Notes under the pieces: model-generated
The model's database searches: none
What the model was told of the DNA's origin: nothing
Seen by the model: the letters and a program-made list of their open reading frames with translations, nothing else
Translations under genes and position numbers: made by a program
Shown here: positions 62,021 to 64,000 of the stretch, one piece after another
How positions within the stretch are numbered: the stretch's first letter is position 1
Layout of the letters: each line of letters starts with the position of its first letter
From: Alitabrizicola rongguiensis
GTDB lineage: Bacteria; Pseudomonadota; Alphaproteobacteria; Rhodobacterales; Rhodobacteraceae
Assembly: GCF_021491355.1 (NCBI RefSeq)
Contig: NZ_JAKENF010000002.1
Coordinates: 1 to 64,000, forward strand
Direction of reading: 5' to 3'
Length of the DNA stretch: 64,000 nt

Positions 62021-62818
62021 TTGCGCACGTCCCTTGCCCTAGCCGCCGCCGTCGCCACCTTCCTTTGCGCGCCGGCGTTTGCCCAGGAATGCGGCAACAC
62101 CTCGTCCGGGTTCGAGGCGTGGAAGGTTGATTTCGTCCCGGTCGCCAAGTCAGCGGGCGTCGGAAAGAAGGGGATCGCGGCACTGAAGGGCGCCAGCTAT
62201 TCGACCAAGACGATCAGCGCCGATCGCGGGCAGAAGAGCTTCAAGTACTCGCTCGAGAAGTTCATGCAGGTCCGGGGCGCGGATGTGATCGTGGCGCAGG
62301 GCCGCAAGCGCAAGGCCAAGAACCCCGATTTCTACGCTTCGCTGGAACGGCAATATGGCGTACCGGCCGGGGTGATCCTTGCGATCCACGGCATGGAGAC
62401 GGGCTTCGGCGCGGTGATGGGAGACACGCAGGTGGTTTCTGCCATCGCGACGCTGACCTATGACTGCCGCCGGTCGGAGTTCTTCGAGCCGCATCTTCTG
62501 GCGGCGCTGGTGCTGGTGGACCGGGGAGAAATCACCTCCTCGACGATAGGCGCACGGCATGGTGAGTTGGGTCACACCCAGTTCCTGCCCGGCAACGCGC
62601 TCGCCTACGGCGTGGACGGCGACGGCGACGGGCAGATCGACTTCGCCGACTTGGCCGATGCTCTGACCTCGACGGCGAATTTCTTCGCGCAGAAGGGATG
62701 GAAACCCGGCAAGGGCTATCAGCCGGGCGAACCGAACTTCGAAGTCATCAAGCAGTGGAACGCGGCTTCGGTCTACCAACAGGCGATCGCCATCATGGCG
62801 GCGCAGATCGATCGCTGA
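62021..62818 (+). CDS. Lytic murein transglycosylase (MltB type)
   Basis: This 265-aa periplasmic enzyme cleaves peptidoglycan glycan strands. A signal peptide (MRTSLALAAAVATFLCAPAFA) is followed by the SLT_2 domain. ILAIHGMETGFGAVMGDTQVVSAIATLTYD carries the catalytic Glu, and HGELGHTQFLPGNALAYGVDGDGDG is the conserved family block. I chose TTG at 62021 because GGAG lies 7 nt upstream and it gives a clean signal peptide. Confidence 0.88.
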   Translation: MRTSLALAAAVATFLCAPAFAQECGNTSSGFEAWKVDFVPVAKSAGVGKKGIAALKGASYSTKTISADRGQKSFKYSLEKFMQVRGADVIVAQGRKRKAKNPDFYASLERQYGVPAGVILAIHGMETGFGAVMGDTQVVSAIATLTYDCRRSEFFEPHLLAALVLVDRGEITSSTIGARHGELGHTQFLPGNALAYGVDGDGDGQIDFADLADALTSTANFFAQKGWKPGKGYQPGEPNFEVIKQWNAASVYQQAIAIMAAQIDR

Positions 62819-62834
62819 GCCGCGATTTTCCCTC

Positions 62835-62863
62835 TTGCGAGTCGTCGGGCTGTCGCCTAGACA
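62835..62863 (+). promoter_or_regulatory. Promoter of tRNA-Glu copy 2
   Basis: -35 TTGCGA (62835-62840), 17-nt spacer and -10 TAGACA (62858-62863) lie 18 nt before the tRNA. Confidence 0.65.
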
Positions 62864-62881
62864 CCGCTCCACGCCAAGCGC

Positions 62882-62956
62882 GGCCCGTTCGTCTATCGGT
62901 TAGGACACCAGGTTTTCAACCTGGGAAGAGGGGTTCGACTCCCCTACGGGCTGCCA
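62882..62956 (+). tRNA. tRNA-Glu (TTC), copy 2
   Basis: This is identical over all 75 nt, including CCA, to the tRNA at 58441-58515. Flanking sequences differ, so it is a gene duplicate rather than part of a longer repeat. Confidence 0.96.
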
Positions 62957-63028
62957 GGCGACCTCCCCGAAATTACGGCAAGTTCAATTGCTTGAGAGGC
63001 GATGTTCAAGCGATGCGCCAGCGGGGCC

Positions 63029-64000
63029 TCAGCCCCGCTTCGATGCTGTCGCTGGACGCCCCTTCAGGCCGATATCCGACCATTTCAACTGGGTGTTCCG
63101 CGTGACCGCACGGGTCAGGCGCTGCCCCACCACCAGATCGAAGTCGTAACCCGCGATCTCGCCCGAACCGGGGCGGCGCGCCCAGATGTCGGCCTCGGCA
63201 ATCATATGGCCCTCTGGCAGGTCGCGGTCGGCAACGACACTGGCGCGGGCAAAGCGATAGACTGGCTCTTCGGCCTGGGTCCGCTGCTTGGGATTGTTCG
63301 CGGCAATCCAGATCTCGCGCGAACGGTCGATCAGGAAGCGCAGTTCGGCCGGATCCATCGAGTTGATGATGTCCGGACCGATCCGGTAACGGGTGTCGGT
63401 ATAATGCCGCTCCAGAATGCAGGCCCCGAGCGCGACCGAGGCAAGCGCCATTTCCGGCCCGATCGAATGGTCCGAGAAGCCGACCACGGCCTTCGGGAAC
63501 GCCGCCTTGAGGTCGGTCACGCCCTGCAGGCTGACGATCTCGGGCGGCGACGGGTAGAGGTTCGTGCATTCCAGAAGCGCATAGTCCACGCCCGAGGCAT
63601 CAAGGATCGCAACCGACTCGCGGATCGTCTCGATCGTCTGCATGCCGGTCGACAGGATCACCGGCTTGCCCTTGCGGGCGATGTGGCGGATCAGCGGGAG
63701 GTTGTCCGCCTCGCCCGAGCCGATCTTGAAGGCCGGCACACCGATTTCCTCAAGGAAATCCGAGGCTTTCCGGCTGAACGGGGTCGAGATGTAGATGAGC
63801 CCGAGGGACTCGGTGTAGTCCTTCAGCTTCACCTCGTCCTCGGCCGAGAGCGCACAGCGCGCCATCACCTCCCAGATCGAGACATCGGCATTGGGCGGGA
63901 AGATCGACTTCGCCTCGTCCGTCATCTCATCGTCAAGGAAATGGGTCTGGTGCTTGATGCATTCGCAGCCCGCCAGATGCGCCAGCCGGACCATCTCCTT
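63029..64000 (-). CDS. neuB: N-acetylneuraminate synthase family protein (NeuB), N-terminus cut by window
   Basis: This is the C-terminal 320-plus residues of a sialic-acid-type synthase, which condenses phosphoenolpyruvate with a hexosamine-type sugar (neuraminic, legionaminic or pseudaminic). The barrel motifs AGCECIKHQTHFLDDE, PAFKIGSGEADNLPLIRHIA, VILSTGMQTIETI and VGFSDHSIGPEMALASVALGACILERHYT are visible, followed by an SAF/antifreeze-like domain at the C-terminus (SVVADRDLPEGHMIAEADIW). Roughly 20-30 N-terminal residues lie outside the window. The product sugar cannot be read from this part. Confidence 0.9.
   Translation of the reverse strand, partial: KEMVRLAHLAGCECIKHQTHFLDDEMTDEAKSIFPPNADVSIWEVMARCALSAEDEVKLKDYTESLGLIYISTPFSRKASDFLEEIGVPAFKIGSGEADNLPLIRHIARKGKPVILSTGMQTIETIRESVAILDASGVDYALLECTNLYPSPPEIVSLQGVTDLKAAFPKAVVGFSDHSIGPEMALASVALGACILERHYTDTRYRIGPDIINSMDPAELRFLIDRSREIWIAANNPKQRTQAEEPVYRFARASVVADRDLPEGHMIAEADIWARRPGSGEIAGYDFDLVVGQRLTRAVTRNTQLKWSDIGLKGRPATASKRG

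Noticed and set aside
58441-62956. The two identical tRNA-Glu genes as attachment-site repeats flanking an island
   Set aside because: Genes between them (DUF3141 operon, MltB) look native and no integrase is present; identity ends exactly at the tRNA limits.

Overview
The window is chromosomal DNA from a high-GC alphaproteobacterium, most likely a member of the Rhodobacteraceae/Rhodobacterales. Signs of this are the F1-ATPase zeta inhibitor, a split methionine-synthase type locus with a DUF1638 gene, a DUF6324 gene, MmcB, the RibBX-type riboflavin enzyme, alphaproteobacterial LexA boxes, an A73 tRNA-His without encoded G-1, a KpsC/KpsS capsule locus and a complete heterotetrameric sarcosine oxidase operon. 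No phage, transposase, integrase or CRISPR array was seen. Gene density is high, and many operons have 1-8 nt start/stop overlaps.

Layout. 0-10 kb: amidohydrolase and agmatinase, a bactofilin, a thioesterase facing a crotonase, a carboxypeptidase M32-MFS-heme A synthase cluster, purC-purS and the F1-ATPase zeta inhibitor. 10-15 kb: homocysteine methyltransferase, an SPL-like radical SAM gene with a LexA box, a corrinoid protein, a 51-aa membrane protein, DUF1638 and sufE. 15-21 kb: rnd, purMN, tRNA-CAU and tRNA-His, a MarR-GNAT fusion, DUF6324, mmcB and a 6S-like RNA. 21-31 kb: riboflavin genes (ribE, a conserved unknown, ribBX, ribH) with nusB, then a three-gene capsule unit, then nrdR-ribD. 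31-37 kb: small unknowns, a GIY-YIG-like gene fused by a 4-nt overlap to rpoD, and dnaG. 37-45 kb: the sarcosine oxidase operon (soxB, a small exported protein, soxD, soxA, soxG), divergent from a dimethylglycine-demethylase-like flavoenzyme. 45-52 kb: five Tad pilus minor-pilin-like genes in two divergent groups on either side of a glutamate dehydrogenase gene. 52-64 kb: hom, a ceramidase-fold membrane protein, glpX, LysR/cupin, recJ, two identical tRNA-Glu genes, a DUF3141 PHA-synthase-like operon, a MltB-type transglycosylase and a truncated neuB-like gene at the right edge.

How the genes fit together. A C1/methylamine theme recurs: a homocysteine methyltransferase with a corrinoid partner, a DMG-demethylase-like enzyme and sarcosine oxidase could together take methylated glycines to glycine while feeding one-carbon units to folate and methionine. 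GdhA links the released amino nitrogen to central metabolism.

The most distinctive regulatory signals are two perfect GAAC-N7-GAAC SOS boxes. Each lies inside the spacer of a promoter whose start site would fall almost on the ATG, at the radical SAM gene and at mmcB. The mmcB promoter is back to back with the promoter of the 6S-like RNA, and their two -35 hexamers make a 19-nt palindrome. All functional calls are by recognition of sequence features; no database search was run.
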